Positions 32,700 through 44,523 of a stretch of DNA of 64,000 bases are shown here, in pieces. Source of the DNA: Marsupella aquatica (taxonomy: Eukaryota; Marchantiophyta). The translations under genes were made by a program, and so were the position numbers. Within the stretch, counting starts at the first letter, position 1, and every line of letters starts with the position of its first letter. The DNA is taken from positions 2,604,001 to 2,668,000 of the forward strand of contig OZ316899.1 in assembly GCA_973895155.1 (NCBI GenBank), written 5' to 3'. The notes under the pieces are model-generated. The model made no database searches and was not told the origin of the DNA. It was given only the letters and a program-made list of their open reading frames with translations.

Positions 32700-33303
32700 T
32701 CAAGATCTTTTGAAACTTAAGTCCATCGGATGCGCCTGGACCAGCGCCTCGTCTTCAAATTCACTCAAGTCGGAACTTGAGTCCATTCCCTTCTCGGTCC
32801 TCTTGAAGATCTTCACCCTTTTTCCTGCGTAAGGTACTTGGTGAACCGTTCCATCCAACTCCCGAATAGTGTAGGTCGCATTCGCATGAACAACAACCAC
32901 CACATACAAACCTTGCCACCTCCGAGCAAACTTGTTTCGGCTCAAGTGTTGCTCGTCCAACTTACTCTCATAAATCAGAACCCAATCCCCTTCCTTAACC
33001 AAGACAGGCCTCAACCGATGAGTCCTGTCAAACCTGCCCTTATTCCTTAACCTCGCCATCTTCAATTGCTTTCGAGCCACCTCAATCTTTGCAGGTAACA
33101 AGTTGAAGTGTTCGATCCTTTGAACCAGCAACTCCTCTCTCAAAACTTCATCTTTCCAACCAATCAGTCGCCAGCTACAAACATTATCCACCGGCCAATT
33201 CTCTTTTTGAAACACCTTTGGATTCATCAAGTTGATCTCTGAGCCAGTATCAATGAGCGCCCGCACTTTGCCTTAGTCGCGGAACTCGACTACCTTAACA
33301 CTT
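32700..33303 (-). pseudogene. Retroelement remnant joining protease to integrase tail
   Basis: It begins with a protease active site (VRALIDTGSEINLM, preceded by one in-frame TAA). After about 30 residues it passes without a break into the C-terminal part of a Ty3 integrase (KMARLRNKGRFDRTHRLRP ... GDWVLIYESKLDEQH ... RRWQGLYVVV ... TYTIRELDG). The whole reverse transcriptase, RNase H and integrase core are missing, so a large deletion fused the two ends in frame. The frame then continues to an acidic tail. It belongs to a different Ty3 family from the methyltransferase element. Confidence 0.8.
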
Positions 33304-33349
33304 AGCTCCGGCGTCGCTAACTCCGACGCCGAGCTCCCTTATGGTCCAG

Positions 33350-34628
33350 GCCCGGATAGGCCATCCGGGGAGGACTTAGCATGGGGAGACTTTTGGGCAA
33401 TGAGACGTGGCACTAGCGAGGCAAGGAGCCAAGCTGGGGACACACACTAAGGACTTGGACTAACTGATAGTTGGTCGGGTCAAGGGGAAATGGGCCGGGC
33501 TCAAGGATGGCCGTCCGGACCTTCGGATGGACTTTGAGTTCTAAGGGCTTGAGTGTGAGATCCTCTTGGGCCCAAGGCCAATGGAGTTGACGCCATGGGC
33601 AACGGACGCTTGGGGCGCAAGTTAGGGCCCGAGCTGGGTTGGGCCGGTCGGGGGCCCTGAGCGGCGAGGAGACCTGAGGGCCTAGGCATGGGCACTGGGT
33701 CGGCCCATTCACAACGGGCTAAGGCACTCCGCTTGCGGATGCCTAACAAGAAATTTATGGGCGTTGCCAGTTGGTGGCACGCCCATTATGCGCGATAGGA
33801 TCCGAGTCTGGGGGCCGCCAAACGGAAATGGCAATATCTTCCTAACGAGAAGTCCATTGGGGGACTTCTTGGGTGCGTTGGAAAGCTCTCGAGGAGGGCT
33901 ATGCCCTTTTGAGCTCAACTGTGCCTGGGGGCACCATGGGTTCTTGTGGTTTGCGGGTGTTAGCTCACCCGCTTGCCAAATCCTGCCGAACAGTAGCCAA
34001 GCCGCGTTCAGTCTCCCAAGGGAGCTTGCGTTGGGGAGGAAAGGCCAAGTAGGTGTGGAGACTGAGTTCCAAGGGTGCTCGGCCCCTAGACCATCAGTGG
34101 GGCAAATCGGGAGTTGGTTGCTAGAGTCGGGGCCGTTCTGGTCTCGGCGTGTTGGGACAAGCTTGGGACAAGCTACGCTAATTGGGCCATGAGCATGTCC
34201 TGGGGTCAGGGCGGTTAGTTGGTGATGGATAGGTGCAAGGGGGAACCCGGGCTGCGCCCAATGAAGGAGTTGTCCTGGACAGATAGTGGGCGTGGGTTCT
34301 GGTTCTGGCTTATGGCATAGGGAGGACCTATCGCTGAGACCTATTTACCAACATCTGTTGAGCTTGAGTAGGATGCTAGACGTGGCGAGTTCTAGATCCT
34401 TAAGGGTTACTTACCGAGGTGCTTGGTTGCTTGTGGAGATAGGGAGGACCGTTGAGTAGCGGTCGTGTTAGAGAGCAAGTGTGGCTTTGTATGGGAGGGG
34501 CCGCTGGCGGTGCAAGGGGCACTAGTTTACTTTCTCAAGGTATTCCATGGAGGCGTCCGGGCACCAGGGGCACTTAGGCGTGAGTGCTGGGATTGGTGAG
34601 GGCGCTGGGTGGCAAGGTCCACCACTTG
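33350..34628 (+). mobile_element. Probable LTR of a plus-strand retrotransposon
   Basis: GC-rich, gene-free DNA ending directly before a primer binding site (34,629-34,640) and a gag start (34,755). This is where a 5' LTR must lie. The left end is not determined; it abuts the minus-strand remnant at about 33.3-33.35 kb. No second LTR occurs in the window. Confidence 0.5.
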
Positions 34629-34640
34629 TGGTATCAGAGC
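34629..34640 (+). promoter_or_regulatory. Primer binding site, initiator tRNA-Met
   Basis: TGGTATCAGAGC matches the standard 12-nt complement of the 3' end of plant initiator tRNA-Met used to prime reverse transcription. Confidence 0.88.
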
Positions 34641-34754
34641 GATTACTGGCATAGACACCGGGCCGGGGTTGTGCTAAGTCGGATTCCAAAAATCTTAACG
34701 GATTTTTGCGGGGACTTAGTGCTTCAACGTGCCTGGGGGGTCGACTGTGGGAAC

Positions 34755-34928
34755 ATGGCTAAAAACACTCAATCAAAGAGTGGCAAACAGGCTCCCCCCA
34801 CCAAGGGGAGAGCCCAAGTCCAAGATGAATAGAAGGAGGACGGATCGACTTCCCTAGACGAACGTTACAAGCAGGATGAAGAAGATGCAACGCCCAAACT
34901 GTCAACCGTTGCGGCGAACACGTCAAGT
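34755..34928 (+). pseudogene. Start of gag, cut by a CACTA element
   Basis: ATG 115 bp after the primer site opens a Lys/Gln/Pro-rich N-terminus (MAKNTQSKSGKQAPPTKG). The frame has a TAG at about 34,828, continues with acidic sequence, and is broken at 34,929 by the CACTA element. No continuation was recognised downstream. Confidence 0.6.
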
Positions 34929-37750
34929 CACTAGAAGAAAACCTGTGTTTTACTACTACAAGCCCTGCAACTACTTTGCCTAAACAACTCATACGTGGTG
35001 CCAACCACTGTTTTTTTAATGGGTTGTAATAATCTGCATTTTATTACTCTACTTAGAACTATGTTACCTTAATCACTGATTATAACTCTTTTTTTTGCCA
35101 CTAAAACTTAGATCACTTGAATTAGAGTTGTATATTACACAAATTTACAAATCACTACAATCCACCGTCCATTACACCGTCGATGTTTACAACTCTATTT
35201 TCAACTAAGATTTTACTACTGGCCGAAATCACTAAAAATACAAGTACCACCAATATTTGAATGATAAAGGTGCTTTTTCAATCAACTCCCAATCAAGTGA
35301 ATTTTTTCCAAGTGATCTTAATTACTTGAAATAATGTCATTTGTGAGCACACCTTTTGTTACTATAAATATCACCAATAGTGGAGTCACAAATGAATTTT
35401 GGCAAAATCACTTAAAATATTTTAGTGACAAAAAAATTCTTACAAACAACTTAAGATTGAGCGAATTAATTGTCAGTGTACAACATTTCTTTAAATAAAG
35501 TCATTATTATCACAAATTGTCTGACTACAAATACCACTAATATTAGAGTCCAATAAATATTATTTGAATGATGCAACTTCAAACCAAGCGTCACATCCTC
35601 CTTAGTCCAAAATCACTCTAAAGAATGTCATTCTCTTCGCACATTTTAGTGACTCCAAATGCCACTAAGAGTAGAGTGTCAATGCAGAACCTTGCAAATG
35701 ACTTGAAATAAAATAGATCATTTTCTATTCTCAGAAATCACTATGAATAATGTCATTTTTTAGTTTTGACAAATGACTGAAAATTGAACAGATTATTTTG
35801 TGATGTCCAAAACCTCTCCCAATGATGTCATTATCAACACACATTTTCAGTCACGATATGCATGCCGCCGGAATTATAGCGACAAAAAAAATAAATTATT
35901 ACAAATTGTACCCAAACCACTACACAACAGGTGCTTTGAGGGTTTTGGGCACCTGTCACTTGAAATACCACCATGTTTTGAGTTGGGAAACTTATGTGTT
36001 TGAACTTCCAATCAAGTGCATTGGTAAATACGAGCCCAAACCACTTAACATAAGGTCCTTTCGGGCTCTCGTCTTCTTGCAACTACAAACTGCACCCATA
36101 TTTGAGTGATGCAACACACATTGGTGCTACCACTTGCCATGAACTAGTGCTAAAAAGAGTGAATTGTGTGGATGCATCACATAAGCCCTATATTTGTAAT
36201 TCCATAGAGTCTTGGAGTGATTTGTGTGGAGTTCATGATGTTGCTGCATCACTTGGGTGCCTCAAATCTCTCCACCTTGGCAATTTATGCGTCACAATCT
36301 CATTATTGTTGCTATAACTAGTTGGCACACGTGATGGGGGTGTTCCATGGCTTCACCATGGGGGGCTAACACGGAGGAATTGTGGTGGCGGCGGGCCCAA
36401 CCCTCCTCCTTTAATCATGGCCCTCCGAGAATTGCGGCAAGGTGGATCCACTTCTCATTATCCATTGTAAGTTTGTTACTCCCCAAAACACTAAAAACCG
36501 TGTTCTTCAAAGCCCTAATTTCTAGCGACTAACACTATCACTCAAGCTGGGGTGGTACATAACGCATCCCTCTAAACCACTTCTCATGAAGTGGTAGTCC
36601 TAGGGTGATTGGGGGGCAAACCACTACAAATGAGGTGGTTTTAGGGTTTAGGGCAAATGCAACTTAAGATACCACCTTTATTTGAGTTGAGAAGTAAATT
36701 GGGCGCAAACACTTGCAATGAAGTGTACTTATATGTACACGCCCAATTGACTCGGAAAAAGGTCCTTTAATTTTAGGCCCTCGCCTTTTGGCAACTACAA
36801 ATTGCACCCGTATTTGAGTGATGCAGCACACTTTAGTGTGACCACTTGCCATGAACTAGTGCTAAAAGGAGTGAATTGTGTGGATGCATCACATAAGCCC
36901 CATATTTGTAATTCCGTAGAGTCTTGGAGTGATTTGTGTGGAGTTCATGATGTTGCATCACTTGGGTGCCTCAAATCTCTCCACCTTGGCAATTTATGCG
37001 TCACAATCTCATTGTCGTTGCTATAACTAGTTGGCACACGTGATGGGGGTGTCCCATGGCTTCACCATGGGGGGGGGGGGGCTAACACGGAGGAATTGTG
37101 GTGGCGGCGGGCCCAACCCTCCTCCTTTAATCGTGGCCCTCCGATAATTGCAGCAAGGTGGATCCACTTCTCATTATCCATTGTAATTGTGTCACTCCCG
37201 AAACTACTCAAAAAGTGTGCTTCAAAGCCCTCATTTCTAGCGACTAACACTATCACTTAAGCTAGGGTGGTACATCACGCATTACTCCAAACAACATCTC
37301 ATGAAGTGGTAGTCCTAGGTGACCATTGTTCCCAAACCACTACAAATGATGTGGTTTTAGGGTTTAGGGCAAATGCGACTTAAGATACCACCGTCATTGC
37401 TGTTGACAAACCCTAAACCCTATGCACCAGCCCAAACCACTAGAAATGAGGTGCTTTGGAACACTCACCTTTTGGCCACTACTATTATCACTCAAGGTTG
37501 AGTGGTACATGGCACAAATATTTGGACTCAACAAAGTTACAATGAAGGTCGGCAAGGTATATCTATTGTATACTACTCCAAACGATGGGATACCACGCTC
37601 GGGACTACGCCCTCTCCAAAGTGCAACAACAATGTCTCTAACATTTGAATAAATAATACATTACACATTCATGATAATGACTTGTAACCAAGTAGTGGAT
37701 CTTTTTAAGACTAGCCAAAACCACTTTGAATAAGGCTTTTCCAAAAGTTA
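34929..37750 (+). mobile_element. CACTA element, copy 1 (3' end not found)
   Basis: It begins CACTAGAAGAAAACC, the same as the complete copy at 56,979-63,020, and follows it closely for about 2.8 kb. Sequence identity is lost near 37.75 kb and no CTTCTAGTG end follows, so the copy is truncated, rearranged or interrupted. No coding frame: a non-autonomous member. The base triplet before it is AGT. Confidence 0.8.
35940..37400 (+). repeat. About 710-bp tandem units inside CACTA copy 1
   Basis: The phrase starting 'gggttttgggcacctg' or 'gggtttagggcaaatg' recurs at 35,940, 36,646 and 37,360 (spacing 706 and 714). Each unit contains a 'gaactagtgctaaaa' block and a 'ccatggggg' block. The same unit is tandem in copy 2. 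Confidence 0.85.
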
Positions 37751-40736
37751 TCTGTAAAAACATAATAATTACTACCTCAATGTGACAATGGTCTAATAGA
37801 ATGCTCATATTTTTGGTTAATTCAAAAGGGGTACCCATGAGACAGTATCACTTAATTATTACTCCCCAAATCACAAAATATAATGCAGGGGTTGGGGAAA
37901 GTGTTTTTAAGAACATAATAATTGTGTGTCCATATATATATGACATCTTCAGCTTCCTTGCTACAACCTTTTTTAACACATTGACATGTTTGTATGCACT
38001 TTGCATAGGTATGGGTTTAATTACATACTCAATTGGTTTGCACAACTAATTAGGCAAACCCCCAAATGCAAAAACAATATTGTTCCCACAACAATATTCC
38101 ACAAAGCCCAATGCAAAAAATGTGACAACAAACCATATTGTTCCAAACGCCAAGGTCAATGTGGATGGGCAAGGTTAATGGCAAAGGGCAAAGGGCCCAA
38201 GTCACTAAATTATCACAATCCTTATTAGATTAGAGTAGAGTATTGATACTATGTACCTTTATGCCAACGGCTGAGATCACTCAGGGCAGCCGAGAACCAT
38301 TGGATGCCCAACGGCATTGTTCCCGCCAGACCAAGTTCCGTGATCCCTTTCTAGCCTCTTTACTTTGGAATCCCTTTTCCCACAAAAATGTCGAGGCCCA
38401 ACGTTCGATGTTGTGGTTTTCCTCTGCGTGCAGGACTTTGGAGATTGATAGCAGGGTTTAGTGGTATCACGCAAGGTTGAGGGGTGAAGGTCATCAGATG
38501 CGGGAGCTTGGTCAAACATTGGAGGCTTGAAGGTCATCAGTCAAGCTCACTGTTATCGGCTTTAGCCAATGTAGTTGCGGATTTTTGAGGGCTGCATTTT
38601 TTGCCTCCAGAGCTATGGAGTGTGAGCTGCGATCAAAGCTCGTCGATTTCCTGAAGTGGATTGTGGAATGCGGGAGTGAATGTGGGCACGGTGCGCTCAA
38701 GGCTCAAGGCTCGTGCATTCTTTCTAAAGTGGACGCGGAGCTGCAGGAGTGCGGAGCTGCAGGAGTGCGGAGCTATAGGAGGGCGAAGCGCAGGAGTGTG
38801 GAGTGTGGGATTAAGTGCGGGAGCGCTGTAGTGCGGGAGTGCAGAGTGCGGCTGTTTAGGGCAAGGCATTGCTCTTGGAACTGCCATCAGTTCCAAGACA
38901 AGCTTGGACTGCAGCTTGACGAAGGAGCTCCCGAAAGTAGTCGAAGGAGGCTCAGCATACTCGCCACTCGTTTGTTTGGAGGTTAGTGTGCTTCTTTCAC
39001 TTCCTGGCCATGCCCTGTATTTCTTTCAGCTTTCCCAAACCAAGTCTTGGGTCTGTCCTTTCCTAAAACAACTGTTGGGTCTCCATTTCCATGGCCAACT
39101 TCAGTTGCGCCTTGCTTTTTCTCATCTACAGAGGTACTTGCTCTCTAAGTCTACAAGTCTGGGTCTGATATCGGCTGTTTGAATGTCTTGGTTGTTCTGT
39201 GCTATGCCTTCCCAAATGTATTGTTGAGGCTGCATTGCAAATTAGACTGTTACATTTTGGATCAAATAGTAGGTGTTGACGCAGTTGGATTGTGATTGAG
39301 CTATAGCATGAAGGTTTGTTGAATGTAAAGACCATGGTGCTAACTGATGGGTGCTGCATATATTTGCCTAGCGAGTGCCAAAATCTAACTTTGGTTTGAG
39401 CTCATCAGCGAGGAGTTTTGGGTTGTAGTAGTGGTCACTCATGGAGACCAAGAGTGCTGTAGAAGTCCTGGTAGAAGTATGCGGGGCTGAACTGTCCTTG
39501 CTGTAGTAGGAGAGATTGTCGCGAGGTGTCACTCTTCCTCCTTGAGCTGTTGAAGTGATATTCTATCTAGGGAGAAAAGGTTGCTTTCTCATAGTGGCAT
39601 ATATTTCTCTCGGGGTCTAGCTCCTCTAGCTCTATTTCATTATTTGTCTTACGGTAGTCCTAGGGTGACCCGTGGATTGTAGTGCGCCTGCTGTCATTGT
39701 GCACTGATTGAGCTGCTTTCATTTGCATTGAGATGGAGATTGAGTTATCAGCCTTCAATGGTGGACCTTCACCAAGTAAGTTCCGTGATCAAGTGGCGTG
39801 GAGCTGGAGTTCACTGCTGCGCATGATTGTTGGCCCTATCCTCTGTCCCTCTGCTGGCGTCCCTATCCTCCGTCTGCTCCATTTTGCTCCGTCTTGTCCT
39901 CCGTCTGCTGCTGTTGTGATATGCTTGAATAGTTCCAAGGATTGATCAGGTTGCATGACCAGCAGATCTATCATGATTCTCTTTAAACATAATCCTTCTA
40001 TTCAGTGCTTAGTTATTTCATTCTTGTATCTTAGTTTTCAATCATGTAATGCTGAGTCCAGACAGATTTAGCGGCAGAGTTAGCAGGAACAGATGCATCC
40101 TCATCAAATGAAATAGGTGGAGGACGTCATTTGCAATTGTTCCGAGCAGATCCATTGCTAGTTCTTCTATTTTGCGCAATGTGCATTATGCCTGTCTACT
40201 ATCGATTTGTATGGTAATATGTTTTTGTTTTCAGTCGTCTGTTACAAAGTGATTCTGCGCACGTACTGTTGTTGCTGTCTCTAACTTCCGCGCTGCCTCC
40301 GTAAAGCTGTAGTTAACCCTTAAAGTTGCTTTTGATCAAGCTGTCTAGTCAAGCCTTCAAGCTGCCTCCAATCAAGCTTGAAGGCAAGCCTTCAACAGTG
40401 GAGCTAAGTGATCTAGCTCTGTGGAGCTTGAGTACATCGGAAGGACCGAGGTGAGTTTCCCTAAGTAACCTCTATTGCGTGAGCAATCTCCAAGTGCAGA
40501 GTTGGCGTTTACTTATTCAGCATACTGGTCTTTGCGTTATGTAATTGTACATGTGATTTGAGTGCAGTCTTCCTCTCCATGTCCCACATTAATTGTTTAA
40601 ATAGAGACTGTCTACTGATTCACAGTTGAAATAGAGACAAACTGATTCTGATTGATTGGCAGTTTCATTGAGAGCTCTACTTCATTGCCCTCTACATAGA
40701 GATATGGCCAGATCAGTCTTCTTGGCTGATCATGGT
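37751..40736. other. No supported gene
   Basis: Frames up to 133 codons (38,585-38,986 plus) have no recognisable domain. 38,735-38,850 is a patch of imperfect 'ggagctgcaggagtgc' repeats. T-rich tracts and scattered GT/AG sites in 38.9-40.6 kb resemble intron or untranslated DNA of a plus-strand transcript, but no exons could be defended. Confidence 0.35.
38735..38850 (+). repeat. Imperfect short tandem repeat
   Basis: Units of about 16 bp around gcaggagtgcggagct, with drift to gtgcgggagtgc toward the right. Purine-rich and G-biased. Confidence 0.65.
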
Positions 40737-41094
40737 TGTGACGCCGCCGGTATGGTGGGTAATGAGTGATTCGGCCTAACACACGCGTTGGGGGTATCTT
40801 AGGCCGTATTTATTAGCATAACGACAGTATTTAGGTAGCCATTATGAGTAGAAAATCATTAGTCAATAAGGGGCATTCGTGTTCGGGCTGGCGGCGGGTC
40901 GCCATTCGCATGCCCGGGTTGTGAGCGTGTAATGGGCCCTCCACTCTTTCCCCTCGGGTCCGTATAACAAATTTTGGGAGGCGGCCACTGACACGTGCTG
41001 ACCCGGACTGGCGGAGTGACCGGTACACTGCAAGCGTGAAAGTCTCGGCCTATAAGCAACGAGGAGGCGACAAGCGATCGACGAGCTCTTAGGG

Positions 41095-41102
41095 TATAAA
41101 AG
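41095..41102 (+). promoter_or_regulatory. TATA box
   Basis: TATAAAAG preceded by agg and followed by gggg, about 360 bp inside the element and about 130-200 bp before the first coding-looking sequence. Confidence 0.6.
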
Positions 41103-41229
41103 GGGGTCGATCCTTTGCAGTGCACCAGTTCTTCAAACCACGCGCCAACTTTGATCCTAGTTCTCTTGCTTATCCTTAGTCGCCTTCCATCTCCTCTGAA
41201 TGTTGCACACGATCCTTTCCAGTTCGGCC

Positions 41230-41867
41230 ATACAATTTTGGACGTAGTTCCTGTCTATCGGAGGGCACTTGGCCGACTCGTTGAAACACGCCAACCCGCG
41301 ATGATACAAGATTGAATGCGAGTACAAGAGAGCCATCCGCCTAGCAGACCGCCATCACTATCTCCTTAACTTTGATTACCCGTCCCAGAGCGAGCTTTAC
41401 CGACCCGAAGAAATATCAGGGTACTTCTTTGACGGAGGCAAATATATCGGCTTTTGGGAGGCATTGCTTTGGCTCCCGGACAAGGTCGTCAATATCCCGG
41501 GCATGATCGACTTACAGCGGCACCACTATGACCACATCCCCGCTCGGGTCCGGGACATCCTCAACAGCAAGTCCAGCGCTACCCGATCTACAAGGGCGCC
41601 TACACTTGCGTCAGAAAACCTCTACCGGCACCTACAGAATTTCATGGCAACCCACCATCGACCATCGGTGCCAGCCCAGCCGTGCCCGCACCAGCACCAG
41701 CTCAGGCTCAGGCTCCACCTCAACTTAGCCAACCCCCGCCCCTACAGGTCAGATCCGTCATCAACGCTGTGGACCTCAGCGACGACGAAGAGGCTACCTT
41801 ACTCTTGCTCAGGCGGCCTAGAGGAGTAAGTACCCAGGGAGCCAGCACTACATCGCCCCTTCCCTAG
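41230..41867 (+). pseudogene. N-terminal part of the element protein
   Basis: Coding-like blocks in two frames: GHTILDVVPVYRRALG..., then, after a shift near 41,312, KIECEYKRAIRLADRHHYLL, SQSELYRPEEISGYFFDGG and FWEALLWLPDKVVNIPG. These parallel the N-terminal half of the intact protein at 8,439-10,157 (there AFLGGEFIKAEFLWTP). A Pro/Ala/Gln-rich linker and acidic stretch (DLSDDEEATLL) follow. Confidence 0.5.
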
Positions 41868-42062
41868 GCCCGGACCAGAGTAGCGGCTCCAGCGGACAAC
41901 ACGGTGACCGTAGCCACCCCGGCCCCAATACTAACGGCAGTGGCACTACCTACACCCGATCAAGAGGATGGGGAGGTGTCACCCTCCCCAAGCCAGTCTC
42001 AGGGAAGGAAGAGCAAGGAACCGCAGCTATATCCGGGCTACCCATGGCCACGGTAGCCGCGG

Positions 42063-42592
42063 CCAAGGTAACAATGCACCGCATGGGGGAAAATGTGCAT
42101 AAGAACATCCTCCACCCCAAACATGCGGTGTACTTGAAGACTCAGGGGTTCGAGCACCTTGCCTCTCTCCCCTAGAACACCTACAGATACTACGGGGAGG
42201 ACATGACGGAGTTTGTCAAGAATTATGACGACGTCCGTCAGCATACCGGGCTGCGGGGGAGGAATATGTCCCTCACAGAGGAACGGCTCAGGATGATCTT
42301 TGGGCTACCCAAAGGCGATCACCGAGTCGAATCACAGGCTCCCAGGGGCAAGGGAGCCAAGTACCAATCCTCAAGTTTTCCCTCCGAGGGGTCAGTGGAC
42401 AACGGGTTCGTGATGAGGACCTGCCTCATCCCCAAGATAGCTGAGCGGCTGGAGTTCCAAAGGTACGCCCTCCACATGATGGAACCCCGGGGTGAGATCT
42501 CCGCTGCCCAGGTTATCCAAGTCGAGAACTATCGACCTAGGAAGTGGGCTTTGTACTTCGCTAAGAAGTTCCATGAAGAGATGGAGCGGTGA
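42063..42592 (+). pseudogene. Domain part of the element protein
   Basis: Contains LRGRNMSLTEERLRMIFGLP, the counterpart of VYGKDFYLTSHVIAEVFGLP in the minus-strand copy, and later MRTCLIPKIAERLEFQRYAL. There is a TAG just before the ATG at 42,203 and a TGA at about 42,590. Beyond that the same frame still reads protein-like sequence (SLYIGGKVYFASHIKII), so the stop is a mutation. Confidence 0.55.
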
Positions 42593-42820
42593 AGGAAGTC
42601 GCTATACATCGGCGGGAAGGTGTATTTTGCGAGCCACATCAAGATCATTCTCGAGTGGTACGCCCAATTTGATCGACGAACCCTTCCCCGGGTCAACGTA
42701 ACTAAGTTGATTCCGACTAAGTGGATCTTCCCGACCTTGGAGAGACGGCCTTAACCCAAGGCCCAAAGTCCGGTGGCGACGTAGGCCTCACCCATTTAAC
42801 CTCCACAGGTAGCGGTAGCC

Positions 42821-43805
42821 GTGGCCGAAGAAGTACCGGAAGAGGAAGTGATCGCAACCTTAAACGCGATCAACCAGGCCGGGCCTGGTGCAGAAGTCGG
42901 GGCGGTGCATGGAGGCCTTGCCCAAGCCCAAAGGTCCAGAAGACCCACCAGTGGCTATTCCAGAGGACGGCCCGATGGTGGAGGAGGACACTCCAGCCCC
43001 TTCCAACACTACATCCCCAGGGCTGGATGTCACTACCCTGGCTCCCACGCGAGTTAACGTCTGCCCGTGCCCAACTCCAGACGGGCATAACCTGGACCAC
43101 CCAAAACTCTTTGTATCGGGTACATTTCTAAATGGGCTTTTGGGAGATTTCTCCCAACATATAGCCCGGGATACCGGGGAGTTCATGGCTTGGAAGGTAG
43201 CCTACTTCTTCAATCAGGAGTTGGTTGCCGTAGTAAAAGTAGGTAGGGCTCAATTGGAGGCCCTTCAGCGGATAGAGCGGTACCGGGTTGAATCCGTGTA
43301 CCTAAAGGATGAAGTTGCAGCTCAAGAGGCTGAGCTTCTACAACTACGACCCAAGGTTGCAGTCGAAGATGAGTTGTTAGCAAATGCGCATGCCCTTACC
43401 GCCTTGGCCGAACAAGCCAAAGCTGGGAAGGAGGCTGAGATTGCACGGCTCCGGACCCAGGTTGACAGTTTGAAGAACCAAACTATCATCTGGCAGAAAG
43501 ACCTAGAGGAGGGCCGAAGAGCGGGCCCAGCGTGACACTAAGGAGATTGCCACCCTGCAGGCCGAAGTGGCACGGCTTCAAGCTGAAGTCGAGAAACAGA
43601 CCCAGGTGGTGGACAACCTAATGAGCAACGCCCAGCAACTAGAAGAGGCATGCCAGGAGGCAGCTGAGGAGACGGACGTGGCGAAGTGAGAAAACAAATC
43701 TCTACTGGACCAAGTCCAGCTCCTCAAGGCGGACAACGATAGACTCCGTAGGCAACGGGATGGCCGCTCCTACTCGGACGGCTCTGGCAAGCGCACCAGA
43801 CATTA
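42821..43805 (+). pseudogene. Coiled-coil part of the element protein
   Basis: A 215-codon frame (42,888-43,535) starts with a Pro/Thr-rich arm and turns into a coiled coil (VARLRTQVDSLKN type heptads). A frameshift near 43,525 leads to more coil (EIATLQAEVARLQAEVEKQ) with a TGA near 43,689, ending SYSDGSGKRTRH at about 43,805. It is the counterpart of the coiled-coil protein at 6,413-7,873, without its amplified heptads. Confidence 0.55.
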
Positions 43806-44523
43806 GCGGAGGGTTAGGCTTAGAATAGACTTAGGAGTAGCTAAAACAGGCTGGTAGGAGAAGTGTCGGTCAGAAGATAGCGGCGCTGACACATTAGCCA
43901 GCCTGTGTAGAATAGGTTAGACTAATAGGACAAGCAAGCACCAGCTTAGTAGGGATATAAGTTAGCGTAGATTCGGGCACGAGGCCAGGCCGGTCCCCAG
44001 CCCTTAGTATTTAGCGGCCCCCCTAGTAGAGGTTAGGGAGGGGGATTTTAGACTCAGAAGTTGGCCATTCGTAGTATGCACGGGGAGTCCCAAACTCGGT
44101 GAAGTACCGGAGTACCAAGGGGAGGGTATACGACTAAGCTTGCTAGGTGAGTGCGGAGCCGGGCTCCGTTGTAGTGTATACTCCTCGGCCTTGGGCCCGG
44201 TCGTTCATGAGGTGTCGGATCAACCAAATTGTAAAGTGTATGATCACAAATGAATGAAATCCTTTCTCCTTAATTCCTTCGTGTAAATCAAGATTTCTGT
44301 TATGTATGTATGCATGTATGAGTCTCGTGTGCAAGTATCAATGTCGGGCCGAACACATTATGCCAACTGTGCACAGGGTGCAAGATATGGGTACGAGGTT
44401 GCGAGCCCGGGTTGAGCTTTTGTACTAACGGATCCGGATCAAAGGCGGTAACACGAAGGCTTAGAAGTCCGTGAGCCGGGGTCAACCCCTGTCGACTAAG
44501 GTACGTTCCGGCGGCGAAACACA

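Larger units (their letters stand above)
40737..44523 (+). mobile_element. GC-end element, plus-strand coding copy
   Basis: The left end TGTGACGCCGCCGG and the right end CCGGCGGCGAAACACA are near-inverted repeats. Inside lie a TATA box, a broken domain protein and a coiled-coil protein in the same order as the minus-strand copy at 5.7-10.2 kb. The 3' untranslated 700 bp match the 3' part of the non-coding copy at 10.3-12.7 kb (GGCTTAGAAGTCC, and the C-run followed by 'agtagaggttagggaggggg'). Element class unresolved. Confidence 0.55.

Noticed and set aside
34989-38230. A matching right end for CACTA copy 1
   Set aside because: I looked for CTTCTAGTG followed by AGT and found none before about 38.3 kb; the boundary is left open.
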